A DNA stretch of 64,000 bases from Poriferisodalis sp965205175 (GTDB taxonomy: Bacteria > Actinomycetota > Acidimicrobiia > Acidimicrobiales > Poriferisodalaceae). Of the stretch, positions 25,264 to 33,711 are shown piece by piece. Position 1 is the stretch's first letter. Each line of letters starts with the position of its first letter. Under the pieces are notes generated by a model. The model made no database searches. It was given only the letters and a program-made list of their open reading frames with translations, and had not been told where the DNA came from. The stretch covers positions 2,740,332-2,804,331 of the forward strand of contig NZ_OZ242038.1 of assembly GCF_965205175.1 (NCBI RefSeq). Reading direction: 5' to 3'. The translations under genes and the position numbers were made by a program.

Positions 25264-26736
25264 AGCGCCAACGTCGATCCTCGCACTCCGGTGCTTGTGG
25301 GTGCCGGACAGTTCAAACAGCGCCCCGAGGTGCCCGTCGAAGCGCTCGAACCGGTCGCCATGATGGCCGAAGCGCTCAACGCCGCCTTGGCCGACGCCGC
25401 GGCGCCGGGCTTGGCCAAGCGAGCCACCCACACGTGGGTCGTGAAGGGTGCTTGGCCGTATTCGGACCCTGCCGCGTTGCTCAATGAGCGCTTCGGCATC
25501 GCTGCGAGGACCGGATTGTCCACCGACGGCGGCCACGTTCCGCAGACGCTGGTGAACATGGCCTGCAATCGCATTGCAGCCGGGCAGGCCGATGTCGTGC
25601 TCATCGTCGGGGCCGAGGGCATATGGAGTCGTCGGCGTGCCCGCCGCGCAGGCCAGCGCATCCCGTACACCGGCCAGACCGACAAAGCCCCCGACGAGCT
25701 GCTGGGCGTCGACGTCGTCATGAACAACGAGGTGGAGATCGAGCGCGGTCTGCGCGACCCGATCAACGTGTACCCGCTGTTCGAATCTGCATTTCGGGCT
25801 TCGCGGGGCGAGACCGTCGACGGGCATCGCGACCGCATTGCGGCCATGTGGGAGTCCTTCAATCGGGCCGCTGTCGCCAACCCGTACGCCTGGGTTCGCA
25901 CGCCGATGACCGCGCAGGAGATACGCGAGCCGAGCCCGACGAATCGGCTCGTCGGCTTCCCGTACACGAAGTGCATGAACTCCAACTGGGACCTGGACCT
26001 CGCAGCGGCGCTCATCATGTGCTCGGCTGAGACAGCGACCGCCGCGGGGGTGCCTGCCGACCGCTGGGTGTTCCCGCATGCCGGCACCGACGGCCGCGAC
26101 ACCGATCACGTGTCCAATCGCGACAACCTGCACAGCTCGCCTGCCATTCGCGTAGCCGGTCGTCGAGCAATGGAACTGGCCGGAGTTGCAGCCGACGACA
26201 TCGAGTACGTGGACCTATACTCCTGTTTCCCGTCGGCCGTGCAGGTCTCGGCGACAGAACTGGGCCTCGGCCTCGAGCGCGAGCTGACGGTCACCGGCGG
26301 TCTCACGTTCGCCGGAGGCCCACTGAACAACTACGTCAGCCATTCGATCGCCACCATGGCGGGCAAGCTGCGCGAGCACCCCGGCAGCATCGGCCTGTGC
26401 TCCGCAAACGGCGGCTACCTCACCAAGCACGCGTTCGGCATCTACTCGACGACGCCGCCTCAGCACGGCTTTCGCCACGAGGACTGCCAACGCGACATCG
26501 ACCGGCTCAGCTCCGTCGAGCTCGATGCCGGCTACACCGGACGCGCCACGGTAGAGGCATACACCGTCATGCATGGCCGCGAGGCGCCCGAAGCAGCGTT
26601 GGCCGCGGTGCGCACACCCAGTGGCCGCCAATGGGCACGCAGCAGCGATCCGTCGCTGATGGACGAGATGCAGCAATCCGAGTTCGTCGGTGCCGGCATC
26701 GTCGTCAACGACTCCTTCGAATTCGCGTCGGGCTGA
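25258..26736 (+). CDS. Thiolase-like acyltransferase (acetyl-CoA acetyltransferase family)
   Basis: A 492-residue thiolase-superfamily protein of the long, SCP-x/acetyl-CoA-acetyltransferase-like branch. It has RTPVLVGAGQFKQRP, VNMACNRIAAGQADVVLIVG, EYVDLYSCFPSAVQVSATEL and GLCSANGGYLTKHAFGIY. In place of the Cys nucleophile segment there is DGGHVPQT, as in other members of this branch that use or lack a different nucleophile, so condensation activity is uncertain. The His and second Cys motifs appear kept. ATG 25258 is favoured; GTG 25249 lies in the upstream tandem repeat. It stands alone between the divergent J-domain gene and ppk1. Confidence 0.8.
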   Translation: MTSANVDPRTPVLVGAGQFKQRPEVPVEALEPVAMMAEALNAALADAAAPGLAKRATHTWVVKGAWPYSDPAALLNERFGIAARTGLSTDGGHVPQTLVNMACNRIAAGQADVVLIVGAEGIWSRRRARRAGQRIPYTGQTDKAPDELLGVDVVMNNEVEIERGLRDPINVYPLFESAFRASRGETVDGHRDRIAAMWESFNRAAVANPYAWVRTPMTAQEIREPSPTNRLVGFPYTKCMNSNWDLDLAAALIMCSAETATAAGVPADRWVFPHAGTDGRDTDHVSNRDNLHSSPAIRVAGRRAMELAGVAADDIEYVDLYSCFPSAVQVSATELGLGLERELTVTGGLTFAGGPLNNYVSHSIATMAGKLREHPGSIGLCSANGGYLTKHAFGIYSTTPPQHGFRHEDCQRDIDRLSSVELDAGYTGRATVEAYTVMHGREAPEAALAAVRTPSGRQWARSSDPSLMDEMQQSEFVGAGIVVNDSFEFASG

Positions 26737-26880
26737 ACTGGGCATCGCCCGGCTGCGCTGTCGCCGGCGAGAGCCATGCCGTTCGCGTACGCTTGACAGC
26801 GCAAGGTGCCTTGCCCCACGGCCCCTGCGTCGGCCACTCCCCTCGTCCCATGCGTCGACCACATTGGGGCCTGAGCCGTC

Positions 26881-28986
26881 ATGTCCGACGCCAGCGGGGT
26901 CCGAACATCTCAGCGCTATCTCAATCGAGAGCTGTCCTGGCTGGACTTCAACCATCGCGTCCTCGCTCTTGCGCACGACCGAAGGCTGCCGCTGCTCGAG
27001 CGCGTCAAGTTCGTCGCGATCCACGCATCCAATCTCGACGAGTTCTTCCAAGTCCGAGTTCCCACGGTGCTCGATTCGGTCGCAGCCGGAGTGCGCACAG
27101 CCGGCGCCGACGGGCTGACTGCGCGCGCACAGCTCAAGCAGATCAGAGCGGCGGCTGCCGATCAGCTCGGCTCAGCCTCGTCGCTGTTCGAGCACGAGCT
27201 GCGTCCGGCACTGGCTGCGGAGGGAATCTCGTTCGTCCGGCCCGAGGAGCTCGATGCCGCGCATCGCGCGTGGATCGCGGAGTGCTTCAGCGAACAGGTC
27301 TTTCCGGTGCTGACCCCCCTCGCTGTCGATCCGGCTCACCCGTTCCCCTACATCTCGGACCTGTCACTGAACCTCGCCGTGTTCGTGCAGCGCTCCCAGA
27401 ACGGACCGTCGTTCGCCCGTGTCAAGGTGCCGCCGATCCTGCCGCGATTCCTGCGCCTGCCCGACGAGCACCGTTTTGTCCCGCTGGAGTCGGTGATCGC
27501 CGGCCACCTCGGCGATCTGTTTCCGGGCGTGCATCTGCTGAGTCACAGCATGTTCCGAGTCACACGCGATGCAGACCTCGACATCGACGACACCGAGACC
27601 GACGACTTGCTCAAGCACTTGGAGCTCGAGCTGCGCCGGCGACGCTTCGGCGGCGCGGTGCGGATCGAAGCCGCACCGGATTTGGCCGACGAGGCGCTGG
27701 ACCTGCTGACACGCGAGCTGAAGCTGACCCACGACGACGTCTACACCTCGGCGGGGCTGCTCGGGCTGGCGGACTTGGCCGAGCTGTACAGCATCGACCG
27801 GGACGACCTGAAGACGCCGCCGCACAACCCGAGAACCCCCCTGCCGTTACGAGCCTCGACCGAGGACAGCGCGCTGCTCGCAGGCGGCACCGGGCGCCGG
27901 GCGGGAACCGCAGACGATGCCGAGACCGGCATCGACGTCTTCGGTGTCCTCAGGCGCGAAGACGTCCTGGTGCATCTGCCGTACGAGTCATTCACGACCA
28001 GCCTGGATGCCTTCATCCGTCAGGCTGCGGACGACCCCGAGGCGCTCGCCATCAAGATGACGATGTACCGGACCTCCGAGCGGACCCGCTTGGTGGACTC
28101 GCTGATCCGGGCCGCTGAACGCGGCAAGCAAGTCGTCGTCGTCGTCGAGCTCAAGGCGCGCTTCGACGAACACGCCAACATCGAATGGGCCCGGATTCTC
28201 GAACGCGCGGGCGTCCATGTCGCCTACGGCGTGGTCGGGCTCAAGACCCACTGCAAGCTGGCCATGGTGGTGAGGCGCGAGCCGCGCGGCATCGCCCACT
28301 ACTGCTTCATCGGCACCGGCAACTTCAATGCCGACACCGCGCGCATCTATGAGGACTTCGGACTCTTCACCGCAGACCGTGACTTCGCAGCCGACGTAGC
28401 GGGGCTGTTCAACTCGCTCACCGGCTACAGCCGCAAGACCGACTACCGCAAGCTGGCTGTTGCGCCGCACAGCCTCGGCCAGTCGCTCGTCGAGCACATC
28501 GAGGCGGAGGCGGCCGAGCCTGACGGGCACATCTTCATGAAGATGAACGCCATCGTGGACACCGAAGTCATCGATGCCCTGTACGTGGCGTCGCAGCGGG
28601 GCTGTCGCGTCGATCTGGTGGTCCGCGGCATCTGCTGTCTGGTCCCCGGCGTAGAGGCCATGAGCGAGAACATCACCGTGCGCAGCATCGTCGGCCGTTT
28701 CTTGGAGCACAGCAGGGTGTACCGCTTCGGGACGTCGGACCGGGGCTTCACGATCCTGCTCGGCTCGGCCGACGCCATGCCGCGCAATCTGCGCTATCGC
28801 GTCGAGGCGTTGGCGCCGGTGGAATCGCCTGCACTCGTCGGCGAGCTCCGCAGGCTCACCGACATGTACCTCGCCGACGAAATTGCCCGCTGGGAACTCG
28901 GCAGCGACGGCACGTGGACCCGTCACCCCGGGAACGATCTCCACGAGCTGATGCTGGCGCTGCACGCCGAGCGGCGCGACCGCTAG
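26881..28986 (+). CDS. ppk1: Polyphosphate kinase 1
   Basis: The 701-residue enzyme transfers the gamma-phosphate of ATP to polyphosphate. The N domain starts RYLNRELSWLDFNHRVLALA and NLDEFFQVRVPT; the catalytic domains contain the phosphorylated His segment VVGLKTHCKLAMVVRRE, the HYCFIGTGNFNADTARIYED stretch and the C-terminal second HKD-like block VVRGICCLVPG...RFLEHSRVYRFG. All family landmarks are present and the length is normal. The gene is preceded by a 144-base gap and followed by the leucine leader region. No phosphatase (ppx) gene adjoins it. Confidence 0.97.
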   Translation: MSDASGVRTSQRYLNRELSWLDFNHRVLALAHDRRLPLLERVKFVAIHASNLDEFFQVRVPTVLDSVAAGVRTAGADGLTARAQLKQIRAAAADQLGSASSLFEHELRPALAAEGISFVRPEELDAAHRAWIAECFSEQVFPVLTPLAVDPAHPFPYISDLSLNLAVFVQRSQNGPSFARVKVPPILPRFLRLPDEHRFVPLESVIAGHLGDLFPGVHLLSHSMFRVTRDADLDIDDTETDDLLKHLELELRRRRFGGAVRIEAAPDLADEALDLLTRELKLTHDDVYTSAGLLGLADLAELYSIDRDDLKTPPHNPRTPLPLRASTEDSALLAGGTGRRAGTADDAETGIDVFGVLRREDVLVHLPYESFTTSLDAFIRQAADDPEALAIKMTMYRTSERTRLVDSLIRAAERGKQVVVVVELKARFDEHANIEWARILERAGVHVAYGVVGLKTHCKLAMVVRREPRGIAHYCFIGTGNFNADTARIYEDFGLFTADRDFAADVAGLFNSLTGYSRKTDYRKLAVAPHSLGQSLVEHIEAEAAEPDGHIFMKMNAIVDTEVIDALYVASQRGCRVDLVVRGICCLVPGVEAMSENITVRSIVGRFLEHSRVYRFGTSDRGFTILLGSADAMPRNLRYRVEALAPVESPALVGELRRLTDMYLADEIARWELGSDGTWTRHPGNDLHELMLALHAERRDR

Positions 28987-29020
28987 CCGAGTGCTCGCCG
29001 CGACGTGCAGTTGCTCTTGC

Positions 29021-29026
29021 TAAGAT
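29021..29026 (+). promoter_or_regulatory. -10 element TAAGAT of the leu leader transcript
   Basis: TAAGAT is followed by seven bases and the GTG of the leader peptide, so the leu mRNA should be leaderless. TTGCTC just upstream is too close for a classical -35. Confidence 0.6.
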
Positions 29027-29033
29027 CGCTGTT

Positions 29034-29096
29034 GTGATTCGCGTCTCGACGCACACCACACCGCATCCCGCATTCGGGCTGCTCCTTCTCGCCTAG
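29034..29096 (+). CDS. Leucine-rich leader peptide of the leuA attenuator
   Basis: A 20-codon frame, VIRVSTHTTPHPAFGLLLLA, ends in TAG just before an RNA hairpin. Four consecutive Leu codons (CTG CTC CTT CTC, 29079-29090) lie four codons before the end, as in amino-acid attenuators. Ribosome stalling at these codons under leucine shortage would change folding of the downstream hairpins. Start GTG follows a TAAGAT box by seven bases. Confidence 0.8.
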   Translation: MIRVSTHTTPHPAFGLLLLA

Positions 29097-29120
29097 GCGG
29101 GGACCGCTCCGGTCCTCGCC
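29096..29120 (+). promoter_or_regulatory. Attenuator hairpin upstream of the leu terminator
   Basis: GGCGGGGACC (29096-29105) pairs with GGTCCTCGCC (29111-29120) with one mismatch around a five-base loop. It begins at the leader peptide stop codon, where a stalled or released ribosome would influence it, and it precedes the terminator hairpin. It is probably the competing pause or antiterminator partner. Confidence 0.6.
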
Positions 29121-29123
29121 CTG

Positions 29124-29153
29124 CCTCCTGCGCCTCTGGCCAGGAGGTTTTTT
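29124..29153 (+). terminator. Rho-independent terminator of the leuA attenuator
   Basis: CCTCCTG (29124-29130) pairs with CAGGAGG (29141-29147) across a ten-base loop and is followed by TTTTTT (29148-29153). It lies 85 bases before leuA and 27 bases after the leader peptide stop, the expected place for an attenuating terminator. Confidence 0.82.
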
Positions 29154-29237
29154 GTTGGCCTGCCCCCAGCTCCCCCATCCCCAGCCCGCATTCCCGACCC
29201 TCACGCAATCCTCTGCCCGCACTCTCAGGAGGCTTCC

Positions 29238-30953
29238 ATGGCAGACGTCAAGCGCATCAGCGCTCAGCAGCCCAGCTCGATGCCGTTCCACCTGTACGGC
29301 ACGTACGCATTCGCGGCGCACCTTCCGGACCGCACCTGGCCCGACCGGCACATCACCGAGGCGCCGCTGTGGTGCTCGGTGGATCTGCGCGACGGAAACC
29401 AAGCCCTCATCGACCCGATGGACGTGACGCGCAAGCGGCGGATGTTCGAGGCACTGGTGGAGATGGGCTTCAAGGAGATCGAAGTCGGCTTCCCGTCGGC
29501 ATCGGCGCCGGACTTCGAGTTCTGCCGCAAGCTCGTGGAGCAGGATCTGGTGCCCGACGACGTGTGGATTCAGGTGCTCACCCAGAGCCGACCGGAGCTG
29601 ATCGAACGCACCTACGAGGCGATCGCCGGCGCCAACAAGGCCATCGTTCACCTGTACAACCCGACCTCGGAGCTGCAGCGGCGAGTGGTGTACCGGCTGG
29701 GCATCGACGGCATCGCCGACATCGCCGTCACCGGCACCCGACAGTGCAAGGAGCTGGCGCAGCGCCATGTCGGCGGCGCAATCCGCTTCCAGTACTCACC
29801 GGAGTCGTTCACCGGCACCGAGATCGGCGTCGCGCTGGACATCTGCAACGCGGTGCGCGCCGAGTGGGGCGCCACCGCCGAGGACCCGATCATCTTGAAC
29901 CTGCCGGCGACGGTGGAGATGGCGACACCCAACACCTACGGCGACCTCATCGAGTACTTCCATCGCAACGTCGAAGCACGCGACGCTGTGGTGCTGTCGC
30001 TGCACCCGCACAACGACCGCGGCTGCGGCGTGGCGGCAGCGGAGTTCGGCGTGATGGCGGGTGCCGATCGAGTGGAGGGCACGCTGTTCGGCAACGGCGA
30101 ACGCACCGGCAATGTCGACATCGTCACGCTGGCGATGAACCTGTTCAGCCAAGGCGTCGACCCCGAGCTGGACATCAGCCACATCGACCATCTGCGCCGC
30201 ATCGCGGAGTACTGCAACCAGCTGCCGGTACACCCACGTCATCCCTACGGCGGCGATCTGGTGTACACCGCATTCAGCGGCAGCCACCAGGACGCCATCA
30301 AGAAGGGCTTCGAAGCGCTGGCCGACGACTACGACTTCTGGGAGGTTCCCTACCTGCCGATCGACCCGGCGCACGTCGGCCGCACCTACCAGGACGTCAT
30401 CCGCGTGAACAGCCAGTCCGGCAAGGGCGGCGTGGCCTACGTGATGAAGAACAGCTTCGGCCTCGACCTGCCGCGGCGGCTCCAGATCGAGTTCAGCGGC
30501 GTGATCCAGGCCATCACCGACGAAGGCGGCGAGATCCTGCCCGAGGCCATCAAGAAGACCTTCGACGAGACGTACCTGCATGCGGAGTCGCCGTACTCCT
30601 ATGTCGGCCACCGCAGCTACTTCGACTCGGAGTCGTCCGACGAGTCCGAAGTCGAGGCCACCATTGCCGGTCCCGACGGCGAGGTGCGGGCCAAGGGTCG
30701 AGGCAACGGGCCGCTGTCTGCCTTCAAGAGCGCTCTGGTCGACGCGCTCGGCGTCGAGGTCAGCCTCGTCGATTACCACGAGCACGCCGTGGGCGCAGGC
30801 GCGGACGCCGCCGCCGCCGCCTACGTGGAGATCGAGACCCCGTCTCGCGACGTGTTCTGGGGCGTCGGGCTGCACCCGAACATCGTCACGGCCAGCTTCC
30901 GAGCGCTGCTGTCGGCGATCAACCGCTCACACGAAGAGGTGCCGGCGCGCTGA
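29238..30953 (+). CDS. leuA: 2-isopropylmalate synthase
   Basis: The 571-residue enzyme condenses acetyl-CoA with 2-oxoisovalerate, the first committed step of leucine synthesis. SVDLRDGNQALIDPM gives the catalytic Arg and metal-binding Asp, and LSLHPHNDRGCGVAAAEFG gives the HxH metal ligands and conserved GxG region. The C-terminal regulatory domain (LVDYHEHAVGAGADAAAAAY) for leucine feedback is present. The length matches the long alpha-IPMS form of Actinobacteria. AGGAGG precedes ATG 29238 by six bases. Transcription is probably controlled by the leader peptide and terminator just upstream, giving both attenuation and feedback control. Confidence 0.97.
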   Translation: MADVKRISAQQPSSMPFHLYGTYAFAAHLPDRTWPDRHITEAPLWCSVDLRDGNQALIDPMDVTRKRRMFEALVEMGFKEIEVGFPSASAPDFEFCRKLVEQDLVPDDVWIQVLTQSRPELIERTYEAIAGANKAIVHLYNPTSELQRRVVYRLGIDGIADIAVTGTRQCKELAQRHVGGAIRFQYSPESFTGTEIGVALDICNAVRAEWGATAEDPIILNLPATVEMATPNTYGDLIEYFHRNVEARDAVVLSLHPHNDRGCGVAAAEFGVMAGADRVEGTLFGNGERTGNVDIVTLAMNLFSQGVDPELDISHIDHLRRIAEYCNQLPVHPRHPYGGDLVYTAFSGSHQDAIKKGFEALADDYDFWEVPYLPIDPAHVGRTYQDVIRVNSQSGKGGVAYVMKNSFGLDLPRRLQIEFSGVIQAITDEGGEILPEAIKKTFDETYLHAESPYSYVGHRSYFDSESSDESEVEATIAGPDGEVRAKGRGNGPLSAFKSALVDALGVEVSLVDYHEHAVGAGADAAAAAYVEIETPSRDVFWGVGLHPNIVTASFRALLSAINRSHEEVPAR

Positions 30954-30997
30954 GCCCGCTCGTCAGCTTCGCCGGAGGCGCCCTGTTCGGTTGCCAG

Positions 30998-31699
30998 GTG
31001 GGGACTGCGCCCGCCGCAGTGCTGTGCTTGCACGGATGGGGTCGCACGCATCGGGACTGGCTGGGTTGCGTCGACGGCCTCGATGCCATCGCGCTCGACC
31101 TGCCAGGCTTCGGTGCCAGCCCGGCCCCAGCACAAGCCGGCGGCGCCGCTGCATACGCCGACTTGGTGGAACCCATATTGGAGGACTGTGCAGCACGCGT
31201 CGTCGTGGTGGGGCACAGCTTCGGCGGCCGGATCGCCGCGGAGCTGGCGGTTCGCAGGCCCGATGTGGTTGCGGCACTGGTGCTGTGCGGCGTTCCGCTG
31301 CTGCGGCGCTGCGACCGCGCTGCAGCGAAGCCTCCCGTCGGCTACCGGCTCCTGCGCGGCCTGCATCGGCGCGGGATGCTCGGAGAGCACGCGATGGAGC
31401 GGGCGCGGCAGCGCTACGGCAGCGCCGACTACCGCGCTGCTGCAGGGGTCATGCGCTCGGTGCTCGTCGCTGCGGTCAACGAGAGCTACGAAACCCATCT
31501 GGCGCGCATCGCGCAGCCCGTCGAGCTGGTGTGGGGCCGCGACGACGACGCGGTGCCGGTGCAGACTGCGCATCGGGCATGCTCGATGCTGGCAGCTGCA
31601 CGGCTGAGCGTGCTCGACGGAGTCGGCCACTTCGTGCCGACCGAGGCCCCGGACGCGCTCGCATCGACGATCCGGCAGCGGCTTGCCGAGTGCTCATAG
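30998..31699 (+). CDS. Alpha/beta hydrolase
   Basis: An alpha/beta-hydrolase fold protein with the oxyanion segment CLHGWGRTHRDW, the nucleophile elbow GHSFGG, the acid in VWGRDDDAVP and the final His in VGHFVPTEAP, completing a Ser-Asp-His triad. The substrate is unknown. GTG 30998 gives about 233 residues; the frame is open back into leuA, and a CTG at 30950 that overlaps the leuA stop could be used in translational coupling and would add 16 residues. The close spacing suggests co-transcription with leuA. Confidence 0.8.
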   Translation: MGTAPAAVLCLHGWGRTHRDWLGCVDGLDAIALDLPGFGASPAPAQAGGAAAYADLVEPILEDCAARVVVVGHSFGGRIAAELAVRRPDVVAALVLCGVPLLRRCDRAAAKPPVGYRLLRGLHRRGMLGEHAMERARQRYGSADYRAAAGVMRSVLVAAVNESYETHLARIAQPVELVWGRDDDAVPVQTAHRACSMLAAARLSVLDGVGHFVPTEAPDALASTIRQRLAECS

Positions 31700-31705
31700 A
31701 CCAGT

Positions 31706-31767
31706 GCCGGTGAGACCCGCGCTCGTGAGACTGTGCTCGTGAGATTGCGTCCATGAGGCAGCGCTGA
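31706..31767 (+). repeat. 14-bp imperfect tandem repeat before the Mur-ligase gene
   Basis: Units such as GCTCGTGAGACTGT, GCTCGTGAGATTGC and GTCCATGAGGCAGC follow one another at 14-base spacing and end at the ATG 31767. Each unit has GTGAG or ATGAG at the same place. The arrangement resembles the arrays at 25206 and 50220. Confidence 0.65.
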
Positions 31768-33494
31768 TGAACCAGATCGTTCTGTGGAGTTCGGTGGCGG
31801 CGGGTGCGCTCGGCGCTTGCCGCTGGCTGCGCGTCGCTCAGCGCGAGCACTACGGCATCGGGCGCGCCTCACGCTTTGCACGGCGCTGGTGGCTGCTCGG
31901 CTGGCACAACCGCTCGCTGTCGCTGCTGGCAGTCGCCGGCGTCGTGCTGAGCGGGGCATTCTGGTGGGCGCCGGCGCTCACAGCGGCGGCGGTGGCGGCC
32001 GGTCCGCACGGTCTCGGCCTGCGCGGACGGACCGGCCCGCTGGCCTGGACACGACGGCTGGCGACGGTGGCAACGACGCTGGCAGTGCTGTGGGCGGTGC
32101 TGGTCGGCGTCGGGCTGCTGGTCGGGCTGGCATCACCGGTGGTCGCCGTGCTGCTGTTCGGCATGCCGCTATGGGTGGACGCCTCGCTGGCGCTGCTCGC
32201 ACCGTTCGAAGCCGTGCTGTCGCGCCGCTGGGTGCGCCGGGCCCGCCAGCGCCTAGATCACGTGGATCCGGTGCGGGTGGCGGTGACAGGCTCATACGGC
32301 AAGACCACCATCAAGGGATACCTCCGCCAGCTGCTGGAGGACTCTCGTTCCGTGGTGGCCACGCCGGCCAGCTTCAACAACACCGCCGGCATCTGTCGCA
32401 CCGTCAACGAGCACTTAGCGGCCGGCACCGAGGTGTTCATCGCCGAGATGGGCACCTTCGCCGCCGGGGAGATCGCGGCCATGACACGCTGGGTGCGCCC
32501 GTCGGTGTCGATACTGGCCTCGATTGGCCCCGTCCATCTCGAACGCTTCGGCAGCCTCGAGCGCATCGTGGCTGCCAAGACGGAGATCTTCGCCACAAGC
32601 AGGACGGCCATTCTCAATGTGGACGCGTACGGACTGGCAGCAGAAGCGGACCGTCTGGCGGCTTCAGGCCTACGCGTCATTCGGTGCTCGGCGCGCGATC
32701 CAAGCGCCGACGTGACCGTGCTCGCCGCCGGCACGGAGCCGGCTGCGCGTGCTGCGACCGCCGAGGCGCAGCTGCTGCTCGACAACTGCGACGGTCCCGA
32801 CGACGGTGGCCTCGACGACCGCAGCGGCTCGCACATGCACACTCCCGCTGCTGCGACGGACGAGGCGGCCGGCACTGCGCCGCGTGTCACGTTGTTCGGC
32901 AGGACGATCGCCGCCGTGCCGCTCGGCGACGCGGCACCGGAGAACGTGGCGTGCGCCGTTGCCGCGGCATCGGTGCTGGGGGTGTCCGATGCCGACATCG
33001 CGGGTCGCCTCGCCGGACTGTCTGCGCCCGAGCATCGCCGCACTGCCGTGCGCAGCCCCAGCGGCGTCATGGTGATCGACGACACCTACAACTCCAACCC
33101 TGCCGGGGCACGCGCTGCGCTGTCGATGCTGTCCAGCACGGAGGCGGAGCGGCGAGTCGTGGTCACGCCGGGCATGGTCGAACTCGGACGCACGCAAGCG
33201 AGCGAGAACCGTCGCTTCGGCGAACTGGCCGCGCGGGTTGCCGACGACGTGCTCATCGTGGGCCGGACCAACCGGACGGCCCTGCTGGGCGGCGCAGCCA
33301 GCTGGGACGCTGCGACTGCGCGGCGCGCCACGCGAGGACGCTCCGCCCGCAGCCTCGTGCATGACCGCAGCACAGAGCGCGCCACGATCCGCTGCATGGA
33401 GGATCGCGAGGCGGCCGTTCGCTGGGTGCGCAAGCACTTGGGCGACGGTGACGCAGTGCTCTACGAGAACGATCTTCCCGACCACTATCCCTGA
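31767..33494 (+). CDS. Membrane-anchored Mur ligase family protein (MurF-like)
   Basis: The first 160 residues form four to five hydrophobic helices (WWLLGWHNRSLSLLAVAGVV; TVATTLAVLWAVLVGVGLLV). A Mur ligase follows with the ATP loop VTGSYGKTTIKGYL, the MurF-like FNNTAGICRTVNEHL, AEMGTFAAGEIA and the C-terminal DDTYNSNPAGARAAL. Mur ligases join an amino acid or peptide to a UDP-linked precursor; DDTYNSNP places it nearest MurF. The total of 575 residues reflects the membrane extension, absent from standard MurF. A D-Ala-D-Ala-ligase-like ATP-grasp gene follows, so the pair may make or attach a dipeptide in cell-wall-like chemistry. Confidence 0.85.
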   Translation: MNQIVLWSSVAAGALGACRWLRVAQREHYGIGRASRFARRWWLLGWHNRSLSLLAVAGVVLSGAFWWAPALTAAAVAAGPHGLGLRGRTGPLAWTRRLATVATTLAVLWAVLVGVGLLVGLASPVVAVLLFGMPLWVDASLALLAPFEAVLSRRWVRRARQRLDHVDPVRVAVTGSYGKTTIKGYLRQLLEDSRSVVATPASFNNTAGICRTVNEHLAAGTEVFIAEMGTFAAGEIAAMTRWVRPSVSILASIGPVHLERFGSLERIVAAKTEIFATSRTAILNVDAYGLAAEADRLAASGLRVIRCSARDPSADVTVLAAGTEPAARAATAEAQLLLDNCDGPDDGGLDDRSGSHMHTPAAATDEAAGTAPRVTLFGRTIAAVPLGDAAPENVACAVAAASVLGVSDADIAGRLAGLSAPEHRRTAVRSPSGVMVIDDTYNSNPAGARAALSMLSSTEAERRVVVTPGMVELGRTQASENRRFGELAARVADDVLIVGRTNRTALLGGAASWDAATARRATRGRSARSLVHDRSTERATIRCMEDREAAVRWVRKHLGDGDAVLYENDLPDHYP

Positions 33495-33663
33495 ACGCAT
33501 GCTGCCCACAGGAGCGCCGTCCATGAGTGCATCGTGGCTGCGCGCGCCGTCCGTGCGCATTCTGCCATCGGCACCCACCATCGCCGCGCACTCCCGCGGG
33601 TGCGCAATCCGCCCAGACGCGCCCCGGCCTTGCGCGTGCCGTTCTTGGGTATCCCGTGAGAAC

Positions 33664-33711
33664 ATGACAGGCGTGCTTGTGTGCCAACGTTCGCTCGTGA
33701 GATGCCAATGA
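33664..33711 (+). CDS. Possible 15-codon upstream ORF coupled to the Ddl-like gene
   Basis: ATG 33664 opens a frame of 15 codons (MTGVLVCQRSLVRCQ) whose TGA overlaps the ATG at 33708 as ATGA. TATCCC lies eight bases before it, so it could be a leaderless mini-ORF that delivers ribosomes to the ligase start, which has only a weak GTGAG site. Evidence is positional only. Confidence 0.35.
   Translation: MTGVLVCQRSLVRCQ

Noticed and set aside
29156..29427. Plus-strand frame beginning in the leu leader and running into leuA in another frame.
   Set aside because: It overlaps the certain leuA gene and the terminator and has no homology.
33495..33663. Gene in the gap after the Mur ligase.
   Set aside because: Only short frames without ribosome site or similarity, apart from the possible mini-ORF at 33664.
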